Assembly: GCF_040436345.1 (NCBI RefSeq)
Contig: NC_133238.1
Location: 11,672,126-11,736,125, forward strand
Origin: Pagrus major
Taxonomy: Eukaryota > Chordata > Actinopteri > Spariformes > Sparidae
DNA: 64,000 nucleotides
Direction of reading: 5' to 3'
The position numbers were made by a program, and so were the translations under genes. The notes beneath the pieces are model-generated. The model had not been told where the DNA came from. It worked only from the letters and a program-made list of their open reading frames with translations, and ran no database searches. Every line of letters begins with the position of its first letter. Positions within the stretch are counted from its first letter, which is position 1. This document shows, in pieces, positions 19,886-32,804 of the stretch.

Positions 19886-22800
19886 TTAATTATGTCTATT
19901 GCTAATGTCCTCAGAGTCGCTGACATCACTGAAGGAGCACAGGCTGCTCTTCAGGGTGCTTCCTGTTCCAGCTTCAGTCAGACCTGTCGGACACAAGAAG
20001 GCTGCCGTGTTAACTAAAACACAGCTGACACCATTATCATTGCAACTTATTATATAAACCCCATATATACTCCAACATATCCGGAATTAACTGACCTGAT
20101 TTGGGAGCCTTTCCTGTGGAGGTTCCCCAGACGCTGGTGCTGGGTGAGTCCAGGCTCTTCCTCATTGGTCCAGAGCCCTGAGCTGGTTTGGACATTTCCT
20201 GTCTGTCCTCTAAGGAGGAGACCAACCACTCACTGCTCTCCTCCAAATCTGTGTACTGTCACCACATTCACAAACATTAGGATTTTTACTTCATAATAAT
20301 ATCATAGAGCTAACAACACTGTACACCAAAGCTGTGAGTGAGCCTCACCGTGAGTTCCTGAACCTCGTCCTTCCTCTCTGGTAAGATGCTGACGCCCCCT
20401 GCTGGTTTCTTTACTGCTCTCCCTGCAAACTGCTTTTCCATTTTTCTGGCCAGGTCATTGATTTTATTCTCTAAAAAGAAACAAAAAACAATAACACATG
20501 GTCTCAGTAATTATATTTTTATAGACTCAAGACCACATTTATATAGTTAACACATTAATGACAAAGTACTGAAAGTGCAAACATAAATTATTGTAACAAC
20601 TGTGAAAAAGCTTTTGGCTTATCAGACAATCAGATTAAGACACAACAGGTAATTAGGGTACATATACACCACCATGAAAAAATGTGTGAATTGCCATTAT
20701 CCAAAATAAGTGTGGCAAAAGTGTTGAAAATGATCTAACATCCAACTTCTGCAGATAATTGACCACTGACCTTTCCCAAAGCTTCTCTTCTCCACATTGC
20801 CGTTCTGGTCTTTGTGAGTCTGAAGCTGTTTCGGGTCGATCTCCTGCAACTCGCTGACGTCCGACCAGTCGTCGTCCTCGTCGCTCTCTATCTTTATGAC
20901 TGCCGTCTTGGTGACGCTGCCCGCTGACCCCCGGACCTGCTGCGGGTTGGAGGAGAAAGAGTGCTTGGCTGGAGCCTGCCTGGCCTGAACTGGTGAGGCT
21001 TTGTTCGCTCTGGTCTGTACCGGTGTCGCCTGGTTTAGTCTGGTCTGTGGTGACTTGCCCCTCTGGTGTTTTATGGGCTGTTCTTCCTCCATGTCTGAAT
21101 CCTCTTCTTCAGATTCCTCATCTGAACTGAAAGGAGGGGTCCTTAAAGAATCACAGAAAAGGGTTTTTACTCATCATTCAACCTTTTTGTTTTTCTTAAA
21201 TCTATATATAAAAAAAAGAAATACTGTTAACAGTCTGCTACTATGTCTCCTTTACCTTGGTGTGAAGCCCCTCAAAGCGGTCTTGGTGTTGGGTGTAGAC
21301 GTCTTGGGTTGGACGGTGGTCTTGGTCCTCGGTGCAGGCTGGGGGGTCTTTGGCTGTTTGACTGCAGGTCCAGACGTCACCTGTGTCGCTCTGGAGGGCA
21401 GGCTGCTGGAGCGAGGGCGGATCTGCAACACTGCACGGATCAAACAGGTCGTACAAACACAGTTAGCGGATCAGTCGCTGACAGCTTAAGTCAGCTTAAA
21501 CAAGCTCTCGCAGATTACAATGATGATGTTGGATGCACTCGCAGTCAAAACCAATTACGAGCTGCTAATGCAATATTGGCTGGTGACGAGCTAGTTGAAT
21601 TTCTCTGAAGGACAAAGTAGTGCAGTGAGCAAGATGATCTCATGTGCTAAGAGGCTGTTCGATGACTCACCTTGAACCGATTGTCTGGATCTGGTCTGTG
21701 ACTCAGGAGCGGGGTCGCTGCCTCTCCTCTGAGCGCCCAGTTTCTGCGCCACAGTGCCAGCAATCTCCTCTCGCTGGCGCCAGTAGCTGGGTTTCCCCTT
21801 TGCAAAGCTCTCCCGGTCCGAATGCACCTTGGCTAGAATGGAAGCGAGCTCTTTGTTCTTCAGACCACTCTGATCCTGAGGAAAGGTAAAGGGAGCAATG
21901 GTTCAATGAAAGCACATTTAAGAGTGTTTTCTTTTAGACTGAATGTTGTACAACACTTACAGGCTTGACTCCGAGTTTCTCCAGTTTCCTAATAAGAGAC
22001 TGCTCCATGTCTGGCCGCATATCTTTCTTGATGCTGGTGTTCCTTTTCACAGTCGCCCTCTGCTTCTTCTCTGGTGCAGGCTCAGGCTTCCTCTCAGAGA
22101 AGCTGCTCGAGTCTGTTAAAGAAATCTCACTAAATCAGCCGTTTCTAGAAAATTAGGCTCCAAATACAGGGGGGGGGGGAAATGAGCATGCATTTGCCAA
22201 TTTTCACAGCAAGCTCCATGCTAAAGGCTCAGACTGTGGAGGGGAAGGCAGAAGAGGAGAACGTCTACAGGTTGATTTGCCACAAACAAGGCAACAAGAC
22301 TATGGATGGATGTGAAGACCAGCGATACGCATACGGTAGGCGTCACAGAATGATTCCAAAAAGCACTCTCGTACTAAGAGCATGCCTCATGTCAGTGTCG
22401 ACACTTCAAGAAAAGGCTGCCCGCGACAGACTGATGCATCCATGCAGACAGCATGCAGTCGACCATTTTACTGTCTATTTTACCTTTCTCCTCTTCTGAC
22501 AGCTCCTGTATAGGATCCAGCTTAAGAGCAAAGACTGGCTCCTCTAATTGGACAGCACACAAGGCCAAAGGTCATCGGAAATCAGATAAAATATGTGTTA
22601 AAAGAGGAGGAGGAGTGGGGGGATACTAATGTGATGAAAGCACATGCTCAGCCTCTCTGGGAGTGACAATGTTTTTAATTCTAATTTTCTTTAGATGACC
22701 GGCTTCTACTAACTTACCAAGGATGACTTTCTTTGGTTTCGGCTCCGGAGCAGGTGCACTGACCATGACTGAAAAACAGAGAATAAGTTAACGTATTGGA

Positions 22801-25800
22801 ATCAGACATGCAGTTTGCTTTCGTGAAACACTTTTCTGATGAAAAGGTACCTGGCACTTCCACGACTTTGGTGGGTGGGTTTGAAGTAATATTCCTCATC
22901 TGTGAGAAGAAAAAATAGCATGTTAAATGGTTAAAGAATCCTGAAATTAAACCCAACTTCTAATATATGTTATGACCAGCATTTTTTCAGCAATAGCCAT
23001 TGAGTGAATCGTACACAGTCTGTAAAATACTCTTTATATAGTCGTTTTTATTGTGTCTGTTGGTTGTTTTTAGAGCTGCAGCAAATTAATCGATATCAAC
23101 TATCAAATTAATCAGCAACTATTTATAATTCATATTTATAATTCATAATCTATTAATCAGTTTGAGTATTGTTAAAGACAAAGAAAGTCAAAATTCTCTG
23201 ATTTCTGCTTCTTAAATGTGAACATTTCCTGGTTTCTTCATTCTTTTGACAGTAAACTGAATATTTTGGGGTTGTTGACGTCATCTTGTGCTTTAGGAAA
23301 CACTCACCATTTTCTGACATTTTATAGAAAAAACAACTAACCAATTTATCAAGAAAATTATGAACAGATTAACTGACAATGAAATTGTTAGTTGCAGCCC
23401 TAGTTGTGTTTTGTAAATACATATTTTACAGGTTGTTGGCTTTTAATGTGAAGCAGCCGAGGAAATGCAATATATTCATCACCGCAGTAAACGTGGCTGG
23501 GATCATTTCACAAAAATGTGTGGCAAATAACAAACATGATCAGTTTTTATCAGATAATCTTTCTTAAATAATGCTTGGAGAAATTGAGACAGTTATTAAC
23601 TGACCTGTTTATTAAAACAACATGAGCTTGTCTGGCTTCACTGTAAACAGATACACAAGCTGCTATTCTGTTGTATTTCTGTCAAAGTAGCAGCTCAGAG
23701 AATGTTGGCTGCCCCTGAGAATTCTGGGACCAGTAGTATAAAACTGCACCTGTAGTTACTACTAGTAAGCAGAACTGAAATCTTAATGGCTTTAACTTTA
23801 AATGAAACTTTATGTGAGTGCTTGGCTGTCAAGCGTACAGTATCATCATGTCTCAATACAACACAATCTGAGCCCATGTAGCATATACAGGATATCCTGA
23901 ACAAGAGCTGACCCTCCGCCTCACTTCCTCTCTCGACATAATCACACTGAGCTGTGACGGCAGTGTGAGTGTGTGAATCAGTGCTAACCTGCTCCTTCTG
24001 AGCCTTGATGGTTTGCTCCTTCTCCTGCAGCCTCCTCCCCATCTCCTGCTGCAGCCTCTGGCTGAGCTCCTGGTGCTCCGACACAGACGACTGCATTCTG
24101 CTCAGCTCGTTCAGCAGCTGGAAGACGACAGGAAGGGGATGCATTTTCCAGTGGGCTGATTTCTCACAAAGGCTTGTTGATTATTTCACTTACAGATGCT
24201 TCAAAACTAAAACCTACCTGATTCTTTTCAGACTCGTGTTTAGCCTGTATGTCCTGCAGCCTGGATTCCCACTTTTTTTCCTAAAAGAGAAGATTTTTGC
24301 GCTTAAAATAACTTCATACACCTGTTGGTTTTAAAACAATATCCGTCCTCTACACTGACCTGTTTCTTTATTAGCTGCTTGTGCATGGCTTGTAGCTGCA
24401 TCTCTTTGTAGTTGTCCACATCTCTCTCTGGCTGCGAGTGAACAGGGCTGGCTGATTTTTCATGCTTGGCTGTCAGATTCTGATTTGCTTCCTGTGAACG
24501 GATAAAGACCAAATTAATGTAATGTAAATAAACACTATTAAAAGGCTGCTGAGGGGATTATCTGAGTATCCTTTTCGTACATTGAGAGCCTGAATGTTTC
24601 GGCTGTACAGAAATTCCATCTCTCTGCGTATGCCGTCCCTGCTGTCCTCTATCTTTCTGTCCATGCGCGCCATCTCCTCAGCCTTAAAACGGTCCATTTC
24701 TCTCTGCAGGTCTCTGTGGAGCGACTGCTGCTCTTTCTCCTGGAATCACAACAGAAATGAAAAGAGCTGAGTCACCAAGAAACCACAAAGGACACATAAA
24801 TAGGTTAAGATAAAATGTTAAGTGGGCCACAACTGTAGTTTTCGACAACACTACATCCGCTGATTATCGTTCCAGCAATGGTGTGGTTGTCCTACCTGAG
24901 CTGCTTTAGCTTGCAACTCCTGTTTCTGCTGAACAATCTGCTCCTTCAGACTGCCGATCTCCAACTTGAGGCTGTCAATCTGAGATTTCTTCTCACTGTC
25001 TGAACGCACCTCTGAAGGGAGGTAAAACAAGAACAAAAAGACATTGTAAAGGATATTTTATGTAACAATATAATGCGAGTGAATGTTCCATTTTTCAGCT
25101 GCAAAGTGGTCTTCATTAGACTCCATCTTTTCACTGATTTATCTGACTCCTACCTTCATTTCATGCATTACCATACTCTCTGTCCCTCCTCTAAACTGTT
25201 CCTCAAATCTTTCTTTCTGACTGGTTGACTTACGGATCTCATACTCGTCAGGGTGGCGACGTTGCATGTGATTCTGGAGAAAGGAGGCATTGAGGAAGGT
25301 TTTATCACACTGCAGACACTAAAAGAAACAAACGAAAGACTGTATTAATATTTCGTCCTGTGCATCTTTGAAAAAGAAAGCCAAGTGTTACATATGGCAA
25401 ATCTTTGAGGAAACAGGAGACTGGAAGGACTGTTTAGATTTTCTCAAGTATTGGTGAGATGCTGGTCTGCATTTAACAATGATTCAGACTTCATACTGTA
25501 TTTTCATAAGATTATATAGCAGCTATAATATTTTGATTTAACATTTCACCCTTATTGTACCTCACAAATCAAATCAGAACAGTATTGTCTGTAAATACAA
25601 GCCCAAGTACAGAAACAGATGTGTCTTCTATATTTGTTATGCTGGATATGTGTTGTCAAACTTTAAAGAAGTTCTTCATTTGATTGTGTTTTGTATGTTG
25701 AGCCCTCAGGACCAGGAAATCAGGCTCAGGAAATAACGATATATATCCTTTGACGATAGAAATCCATCCATAGTTTTACATTACACTCTCCTGTTTATTT

Positions 25801-28339
25801 TGTTGTGATGCATGACACCCTATCTGGCAATATTGTTCGTCATTGGGACATTTTTTATCACAGCGTGGATGCAAGGCAGAAAATTAGCATAAAGGCAACA
25901 CAGTCAAACATGGAGAAGAGTTAAAGTGACACAGCACAGCGTAATTCCCAACAGGAGAGGACCTACTTCTGTCACATGGTTTGGGTATGAAAATTCTGAT
26001 ACAGGCCGTAGATTCTAGTCCCATATTTTGGTTGCATTATAGTTGAAAAATGTGTTTTGTTTACTCTTTTAACATTTTATACATTAGCATTTTATATTTT
26101 GTTACAAACTTAATTGAAAAGATTCACAAAAGTTATAAATAGAAGGAGAAAAATAATCAAATCAAATGTATCTTTAATTTGTCGAGTATACTTTAAAAAA
26201 CAACATTTTATATACATTATTTACAATTCTTTTTACAGAACATGTTCTTTATCGTAGTATGTACCTGGATATGAAATGACCTATATCTGATATGAGAGAG
26301 AGAGAGAGCCTTAAGTCCATAGTATGTACACTGCAATAACAACACAAAATGATGATAATTGTGAGAGTGCAAAACCTCATGAACTACTGGGTGTCCATTA
26401 TGTAGGGACCACTGAGCAGTGAGTGACTGACTGAATGAGGTTGGGGACAAAGCTACATTAAGACTGATTAGGCTCCAACAACAGCATCCTCTGAGTTCAG
26501 GCATGTGTTTCCCAACAGACAGATAGCGTGAATGATTTTGATTTGCTCCCTGCGGCAGGCGTCACCACACTACCAACTAAAGAAGATACTGCACAGAAAC
26601 ACACACACACATCACATGCTACATTTAACCCTGCCGCTCAACGCGCCTGTGACTTCATTCAATGTTAAACCTGCTGCTACTGATATCTTGTCGCACCATA
26701 TGGTATGTGTTTATTCAGGAGAGACGTGAACGTTAGCTATGACCAGCAACAAATGCCAAAGGTCCTCGAAGGACATAAACACATGGCTTCTCTATCAATT
26801 ATTGAGCCACCTCTGTTAGCTGAGCTTCTGGCGCACACCTAGCAACCACATGCTGTCATGACACACTATATCTGTTGCCTTGGCAACCGCTTGGCCAGGT
26901 CAGTGGCAGCCTTGAAGAACAGGGGTTTGATTTTTGATTGGTGCTATAAATAACCTCAAAGAGCCTGTATTTACAGGCACATTTACAGATCAACCGGCAG
27001 TAATAATACCTAAATATCTTCAAAAACACTAAAAAGAACTAAATGCTGCACAAGGACGTGCACATATGAGTGTGGGGGATGTGGGAGTCAGCCAGTCATC
27101 TTGATTACGACTCTTGTCACCCTTTTGTAAGTGGATTAATAAAAACTAATTGCCACCACATGACACCATCTGTTGTGCAGCTCGAAATCCTTCTCTTCCA
27201 GTCTGAAAACAAAGCTCATTGTAATCACACCAAAACAACACAGCCACGGCAGGTTTCCCTGTACATTAGAGCCATTATTAGACCCAAAATTCTGTCAGAC
27301 TCTGATAAAAGCCTCCCCTTTTTCCCTCCATGTGTGATGCACAAAGCCAGAGCTCTGAATAGATCTTGGGAACAATGACAGAGAGGGGGCCCTGAGGAGG
27401 AGAAGGAGGAGGAGTGAAGGGGGTGGGGGTGATGGAGCTAGCCGTCTGCTTGCCATACATATGTGAAATGCAAATGTGTAACCGATACCCCTCCAGAGAG
27501 TGAGCATTTAGTGTCTCAGCAGTACCTTCTGGCTGCTGATGATTCGTGGCGCGAGCATCGACTGCTGGGTGCGGATAACCTTCCTCCTCTGCTTGAGCTC
27601 GGCGGTCAGCGCCTTCACCTTCTCCTCCTGCTTCTTCTGCTGAGCCAGCAGCTGCTCGCGCTCCTTGCCGGCCGCCGCCAGCCTCTCCTCTGCTGCACGC
27701 AGATTGAGGGTGAGGAATTCCTGGCAATGGAGGAGCCACTCCACGCTGAGCTGGGCCAGCCGCAGGAGCTTCACCAGAGCAGGGTCCACGGGGCTCTGGC
27801 ACCGTTGGCATCGCTCCCCGTCCAAGCTGCAGAAGGTCACTGTGCTGATGTGGTCCTGCAGTGCATCCACGTCCAGCTGGCTCACCACCAGCTCTATGTC
27901 CACGGCGTTGATTCGCCGCCAGTCCACGCTCTCCCTCCGTGGACGGAACTTGAAAGGAAGGACGACGGAGGCTCCGCTTGATGGAGTCATGCCCGGTGCA
28001 GGTACAGAGTGCTGGCTGAGTGGGGAATTCAGGAGCGATGGGATCCCTGCTGATGAGTGGGTCCCCTGGGTGTCACTGGAGTATGGGTAGTAGGCTCCGT
28101 CGTGAAATGGCTGAAACAAAGAGAGATTTTTTTTTAAATGAGATACAATATGCAAACCTAAACAACTGACATGAGCATCAAATGCATAAATCACACAATC
28201 ACAAGGAGAGAATGAAAGGAAGAAGAGGGGCAGCAGGATCTGCTTCAGCGAGGAAAAACAGCAGAGACTCCAACACCACCGATCTCCATCTACCTATAAC
28301 GCTGTCTCTGTCCTCACGTAGCCGTGCTCTCCTTACCAT
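19886..28339 (-). CDS. dzip1: Dzip1 (iguana), basal-body zinc finger/coiled-coil protein
   Basis: Dzip1 acts at the basal body in primary cilium formation and Hedgehog/Gli signalling. The joined frame is 904 residues. Coding pieces, 5' to 3' on the - strand, are 28339-28337, 28110-27526, 25318-25234, 25011-24896, 24739-24581, 24491-24360, 24280-24218, 24117-23989, 22899-22851, 22768-22718, 22543-22484, 22112-21961, 21875-21671, 21430-21256, 21141-20771, 20470-20349, 20255-20096 and 19983-19886. All junctions keep frame. The ATG is the last codon of its exon, and the next exon opens PFHDGAYYPY. The N-terminal Dzip domain includes PFKFRPRRESVDWRRINAVD. The C2H2 finger uses C197, C200, H213 and H218. 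A Glu/Lys/Gln-rich coiled coil spans about 225-424. Later parts are disordered, with an acidic DEESEEEDSD stretch and a SSLEDRQ block. The match to fish Iguana runs over the whole length. The gene converges on the claudin array. Confidence 0.95.
23063..23410. mobile_element. hAT-type MITE with 8-bp target duplication
   Basis: The element spans 23071-23402, with imperfect terminal inverted repeats (TAGAGCTGCAGC at the left, GTTGCAGCCCTA at the right). It is flanked by near-identical 8-mers, GTTGTTTT (23063-23070) and GTTGTGTT (23403-23410), as expected of hAT transposition. It is non-coding, AT-rich and internally palindromic. It sits in the dzip1 intron between the exons at 23989-24117 and 22851-22899. 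Confidence 0.75.
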
Positions 28340-28566
28340 CTTCGGCTGCTTTCGCCTTATCGGGGAGAAAGAAATCGAGGACCCGTCGCTCCTCTCCTCT
28401 CCGGTTCCGCCCCCTCTGCAGGCAGCTCAACGCGACAACGAGGCTGGGCGTCCGCCACGTTACCATGGAGCCCGAGCCGAGCGTCCCCGGGGAGAGCAAT
28501 GTTACCAAAACACTGCGGGCAATCAGCAAATGTTTCCCTACAGCGTGTGGAAGATGAGTTGTGGTC
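28337..28566 (-). other. dzip1: dzip1 5' exon: leader plus start codon
   Basis: On the - strand it is bounded by acceptor 'tctttcccacag' and donor 'ATG|gtaagg'. Only the last three bases are coding. The leader part is GC-rich and contains other ATG triplets, so translation may depend on leader features. The coordinates come from splice signals and the perfect frame join to the next exon. Confidence 0.75.
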
Positions 28567-28662
28567 CTGTGGGAAAGACAGACACACATTTTAAAGCTTT
28601 TTCTGAGGGTATGCATCGACTTGAGCAGCGTGTAAAGCCACATAAAAAGCAGCATAACTTAC

Positions 28663-28810
28663 CTGCAGCGAGGATGTTTAAAATGGTCTCCTTGCTAACG
28701 CCACACACGGCTAGCGTTCATCTCCCGGCATCACGTTCCCCAAACAATCACTTCATGTCGGGGCAGGCTTTTTTTTTTGTTTTGTTATCCCCTTGCTTGA
28801 CCTCCACCTA
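28663..28810 (-). other. Possible non-coding dzip1 5' exon
   Basis: On the - strand there is an acceptor-like 'gcctttgtttag' and a good donor (cgctgcag|gtaagt). It would be an optional leader exon between the promoter and the ATG exon. The sequence signals are reasonable, but transcript evidence is needed. Confidence 0.35.
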
Positions 28811-29065
28811 AACAAAGGCACACATGCTTGAACTTGTCTGAGCAGCGGTGAAGACTACAAGTACAGAAAATATGCAGCCTTTCCCCCTCACAGTCTCAAG
28901 TAACGTTAACTAGCTCACGATGGCTCACGTACTTCAAACCTCTACTGAGCTAACGGACATCTTTCAGGCAACTTTTAACAACGTAAAACAGTATTATACA
29001 TCACTAACTATTGTGACTTTTAAAAATAGAGTTGTGTATCGCACAATGCCATTAAAATAACTTAC

Positions 29066-29200
29066 CGGACGGTTTGTGTTATGAATTTAAACGCTTTTGA
29101 AAAGTTTTCAGACGACGGTACCCCAGCCGATTTGAGGGTGACGTAGCTGCTGGTCTCCACATTCCTAAATCCCTGCTCAAAGAACAGACCGCCGTAAAGC
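29066..29200 (-). other. Probable dzip1 first (non-coding) exon
   Basis: The - strand donor 'gtccg|gtaagt' follows a GC-richer stretch. The upstream end is set only by proximity to the candidate promoter motifs at 29200-29225. The exact transcription start is not visible. Confidence 0.4.
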
Positions 29201-29230
29201 TCGCGAGAATCAACGGGACTTCCGGCAGAT
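29200..29230 (-). promoter_or_regulatory. TATA-less promoter motifs for dzip1
   Basis: The segment holds TCGCGAGA (29201-29208, core of the TCTCGCGAGA promoter element) and ACTTCCGG (29218-29225, an ETS-family site). Both are typical of CpG-type housekeeping and ciliary gene promoters. Their position just upstream of a good 5' exon donor fits a dzip1 promoter. Confidence 0.45.
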
Positions 29231-30059
29231 ACCTTCAAAGTAAAACGAGGCGCAATTTAAAAAAGCACAAAAGCTACTTTAAAAAAATTTTTTTTTTAAA
29301 CTTTACTGTTTCCTCTGTTTGAGCATAAAGCAATGTGTATGTTTGATTGTCATTTTTACAACCAGAAAGATGAGGAGAAAAAAATAAAGTAAGATGAAAC
29401 AAAAAATAAAGAACGAAAGCAAAATGATCTCACCAGAGGCGTAAATTGGGACAATAAAAACTACATTTAAGGAACATCTTTTTAGGTAGGGTCATTTTAA
29501 CATCCTGTATTTTGGAGTTTAGTTTAGTTTTTTTTTTTTTTTTAGAAAGGATAGTGCTTATTAATTGAACACATGGTAATACATGAGTACAAATTGGAGA
29601 GTTGGACAAAAGGATCATTTTCATCTGTTGTCCCCCTGGCCAAGGTCTTAAAAAGGCTTCCTAAAATACAACAGATAAAGAGATAAAAACACAGGGCATG
29701 CAGTTTAAATATTGGAAAATGACAGACAGTTGTTAAGGACAGTAAAACCAGTAGTGACACACATTATAGAAGGCTTTAGATACCATGTTTTTTCACTGAT
29801 GCCCCCTATTTTATGTACTCATAGATATAAAGATAACAATTTAATCAATTTTCTTTACTTTACTGCTAAAATGACCAAATTCCATTATGGCACACTTTCA
29901 TCTTATTTTGAAGGCTATGAGACTAATAGGCCTATAAAGCTGTGAAAACGCTCAGAAGGTGAGTTTATCAGCCAAACAGGAAGCACATGTACCATTCTGA
30001 AAAAGAAACATTCACTTCAATCCGTGACAGTAATGCATGGAGCCTCTCCAGGCTCGAGT

Positions 30060-30230
30060 CAAGCCAAACCTGTGATTTACGGGCGATGCTCCTCATTTCC
30101 GGTGAGACGTGGTGACTTGACGCAGCTCGCAGTGAGAAGGAGAGGGGGGGGGAGGGAGAAGCAGACTGCGGGGCTTTGGAGCGGGGAGTCCGGGGAGAGA
30201 GGTGAGGGAGTCGGGGGTGTAGTCGATGGA
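30060..30230 (+). other. G-rich, CpG-containing segment
   Basis: A purine-rich run with several G4-G8 blocks (for example 30144-30160 and 30173-30225) lies about 0.85 kb upstream of the dzip1 promoter. It could fold into G-quadruplexes on the + strand. No open frame is convincing. It may be part of a promoter or an upstream exon of an unknown transcript. Confidence 0.4.
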
Positions 30231-30454
30231 AACCCAATAGTTAAAGCGTTGGAAACAGGCTGAAGTATTGAAGTAACCATCAACACGACTAAAAGGAAGG
30301 AGGGATGCGAGTGAAGGGTTCAAAAAGTTTGGCTTACTGTAGTACAGTGCTGGCCTTGTGTGAGAGCTCCCCCTTGTGGTGGAAATTATAAATGACCTGC
30401 TGCTGTGACTTTATTTTACTGTTAATAAAGGTACATCAACGTGCTGTTACTTTT

Positions 30455-30916
30455 AGGTTCCCAACCTAGGGCTCTGGCCCCTCTGAAGGGTCACAAGATA
30501 ACTGTAGGGGGGACACGAGATGGTTAATTGGCTAGAAAAGCAGAAAAAAATTAATTTTGTGACAACTTTTCAGCTTTTACATGATCTTTACTTTTTGGTA
30601 AGATTTTATAATAAAGATAATTAATAAGGAGAGAATAATCTTCATCGATTGATCTTCACGGCTGAATAAACAAACTGACCTTACAGGACAACACACTTTC
30701 ATACTGCTTTACTTTGTTTATATGTGGCGGACCCTGCCACCTTTCTAGCTTCAAACAGTGTTCTGGGACCTTATTTTCCTCTGAGAACAGCTTGTTTGTT
30801 CAGTTATGGAAAAAATACACATTTCTGAGTTTGTATTATCACCATACCAATATTGTAAATATTAGATTTCAGAGTTTCTGATTTTCTTTTCCAAAACTAC
30901 ACAATGCACCTTTAAA
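30455..30916. repeat. Two dispersed fish repeats
   Basis: The part at 30457-30560 starts 'ggttcccaacctagggctct' and contains 'gggtcacaagataa', a common fish repeat head. The part at 30660-30916 ends 'aaactacacaatgcaccttt', another widespread terminal motif. The recognition is from memory and the classes are unresolved. Confidence 0.5.
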
Positions 30917-32078
30917 TTGTAAGCGTCAAACTGAAGTGAAGGCACTCTGTTACGCTCTGTTATTTAAAATTGAATTGATAGCATTCACGTTGTCTTGAAA
31001 TCAAGGTTAGGAGAAGAATTGCATGTTTTAAAAAAGATTCTCTCAAAAGCACAGAGTGTAGAAGTACTGACTGAGAGCTTTTGTCGACTGTGAGGTTAAA
31101 GGTCACCCAATTTACGCAAAAAAACACATTTTGTCAGGTGTTTTTTTATGATTTTGATGAGCCAACCATCTAACATCTGAGCTGAGCGCCGGTATATTTC
31201 CATGACCGTAGCATCCATCCTAACATGTACATTATTTCACCAACGGAGGTCAGTAGAGATCTGATCTCAGCTCTGCAGGCGCCGTGGCTTCACGATGGAG
31301 GAGTGATGGCGAGTCTTCCCTCCGGTCCTCCCTCACTGTCAGAGGAGATGCTGCCTACCGCTGCTGTGATGGAGAGGAGCTGCAGGAGGCGACACAGCCC
31401 TTTGCTTTAATGGGGAGCCGGGCGCAGCGGGGTGGATCCACACAGCCACTTGCACATTCACTGCTTGTGCTCGAGGATCAGTCTTAAAATTGCTCTTTGG
31501 ATGTTTCTTTTAAGCATTAGATTAAAGAATGATTCTCATTCAGGACAATGCAGATGCTTGTGCTGCACTTTAACAACGTGAAACAAGGCTGGGATGAGAG
31601 GTTTTGTTTTAACATCACACATGCTGTCAAGAAACAACCTGCATGGGCACATCCCAGCTTGCTGAACTCTCCATCAGAGTCCCACTGCTGGAAGACGACC
31701 ACTATGTGCCATTTCCCCCAGCCGGTCCCCAGACGGCTTCAGTCGACTCCTGATAAATAGAGATTTTAATTCCTCCAGACAGGACCTGTGACTGTCAGTA
31801 TAGCCTGAGGCAGCCAGGGGAGACTGGTCTCCTCTCAGGCGGTGTCCTGGTAAAGACAGGCAGCTCTCACCAGTGGCATCACAATGAGGCGGTGAAGTTC
31901 AGCTGTAGGACAAGATGCTCATGTGCTTGTTTCTGGACTCCCCAACAAAAATCCCAGTTACACTCATTTCTTTCCATACACTTTTTTTTTTCCACTCACT
32001 GTAGCCTCCAGGCCAGAGTTATGATGTTTGCTTGAAAATAAAATCCACAGTGTTTGATAAGAGTTTAGCAGAGCGGGA

Positions 32079-32080
<2 letters not shown>

Positions 32081-32124
<44 letters not shown>
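32081..32124 (+). repeat. (CA)22 microsatellite
   Basis: An uninterrupted 44-base CA dinucleotide run, probably length-polymorphic. Confidence 0.95.
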
Positions 32125-32126
<2 letters not shown>

Positions 32127-32804
32127 GGCAGAGAAGTTGCGGCGTTGCATTAGTCATGCAGTAAAAAGGAGCAGGGGTGTGTGGAGGAAGAGGAGCGGAC
32201 CTCTCGAGATGAGTAAGCACAGCCCTACACTCAATTTACTGCTTGATTTATGAGTTCATTTCCTGCGCGAAGTTCTCAGCGGGGGTGAGGTGGTATATCT
32301 TTCCCACTATAGGTAGCGGTGGCTCCACTTCCCAATCCCCCATGAGACCTACTCTCGCCACTCTAGGCCTTAGTGGGACTATAAATAATGGCCGCTGTAA
32401 CAAGTACATATTGAACACAGAGACGAGAGGATGCCGAAAACATCTTTATTCATGAAGGGGGTTCTTATCTTCCCCTGCACAGGACGAGATGGATTCAGAC
32501 CACTCTGCATACTGAAGCGGCGCGTACAGTTATACTTACTGTATTTATGCTCGCAGTTTAGCATCCGGAGATAGTTTGAAGAATGATCAAGAGGTGAAAA
32601 GAGACCTTTGATACAGTTGTTTTTTCTGTCTGAGTGCGTGCGTGCACCGGCTGTTTATAAATCAAAGAGAACTGCATTCAAATGTAGCGACTTTTATCTT
32701 TTAGAGCGGTTTTAAAAGGAGATGCAGATGAGTAAAGGGGTAAAGCGATGCCACTGCGACTCACACGCCAGGAACAAGAACTCTTTAAAACCCGCTCGAG
32801 TGAT

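Noticed and set aside
21001-21608. + strand frames of 162 and 121 codons
   Set aside because: These are shadows of dzip1 exons 20771-21141 and 21256-21430 plus intron.
22182-22499. 105-codon + strand frame in a dzip1 intron
   Set aside because: No domain, no splice support and low-complexity flanks. It is probably a chance frame.
27463-28090. Overlapping + strand frames of 172 and 141 codons
   Set aside because: These are shadows of the large dzip1 exon 27526-28110.
28182-28811. 209-codon + strand frame
   Set aside because: It lies opposite the dzip1 5' exons and contains no recognisable domain. The - strand splice signals explain the region.
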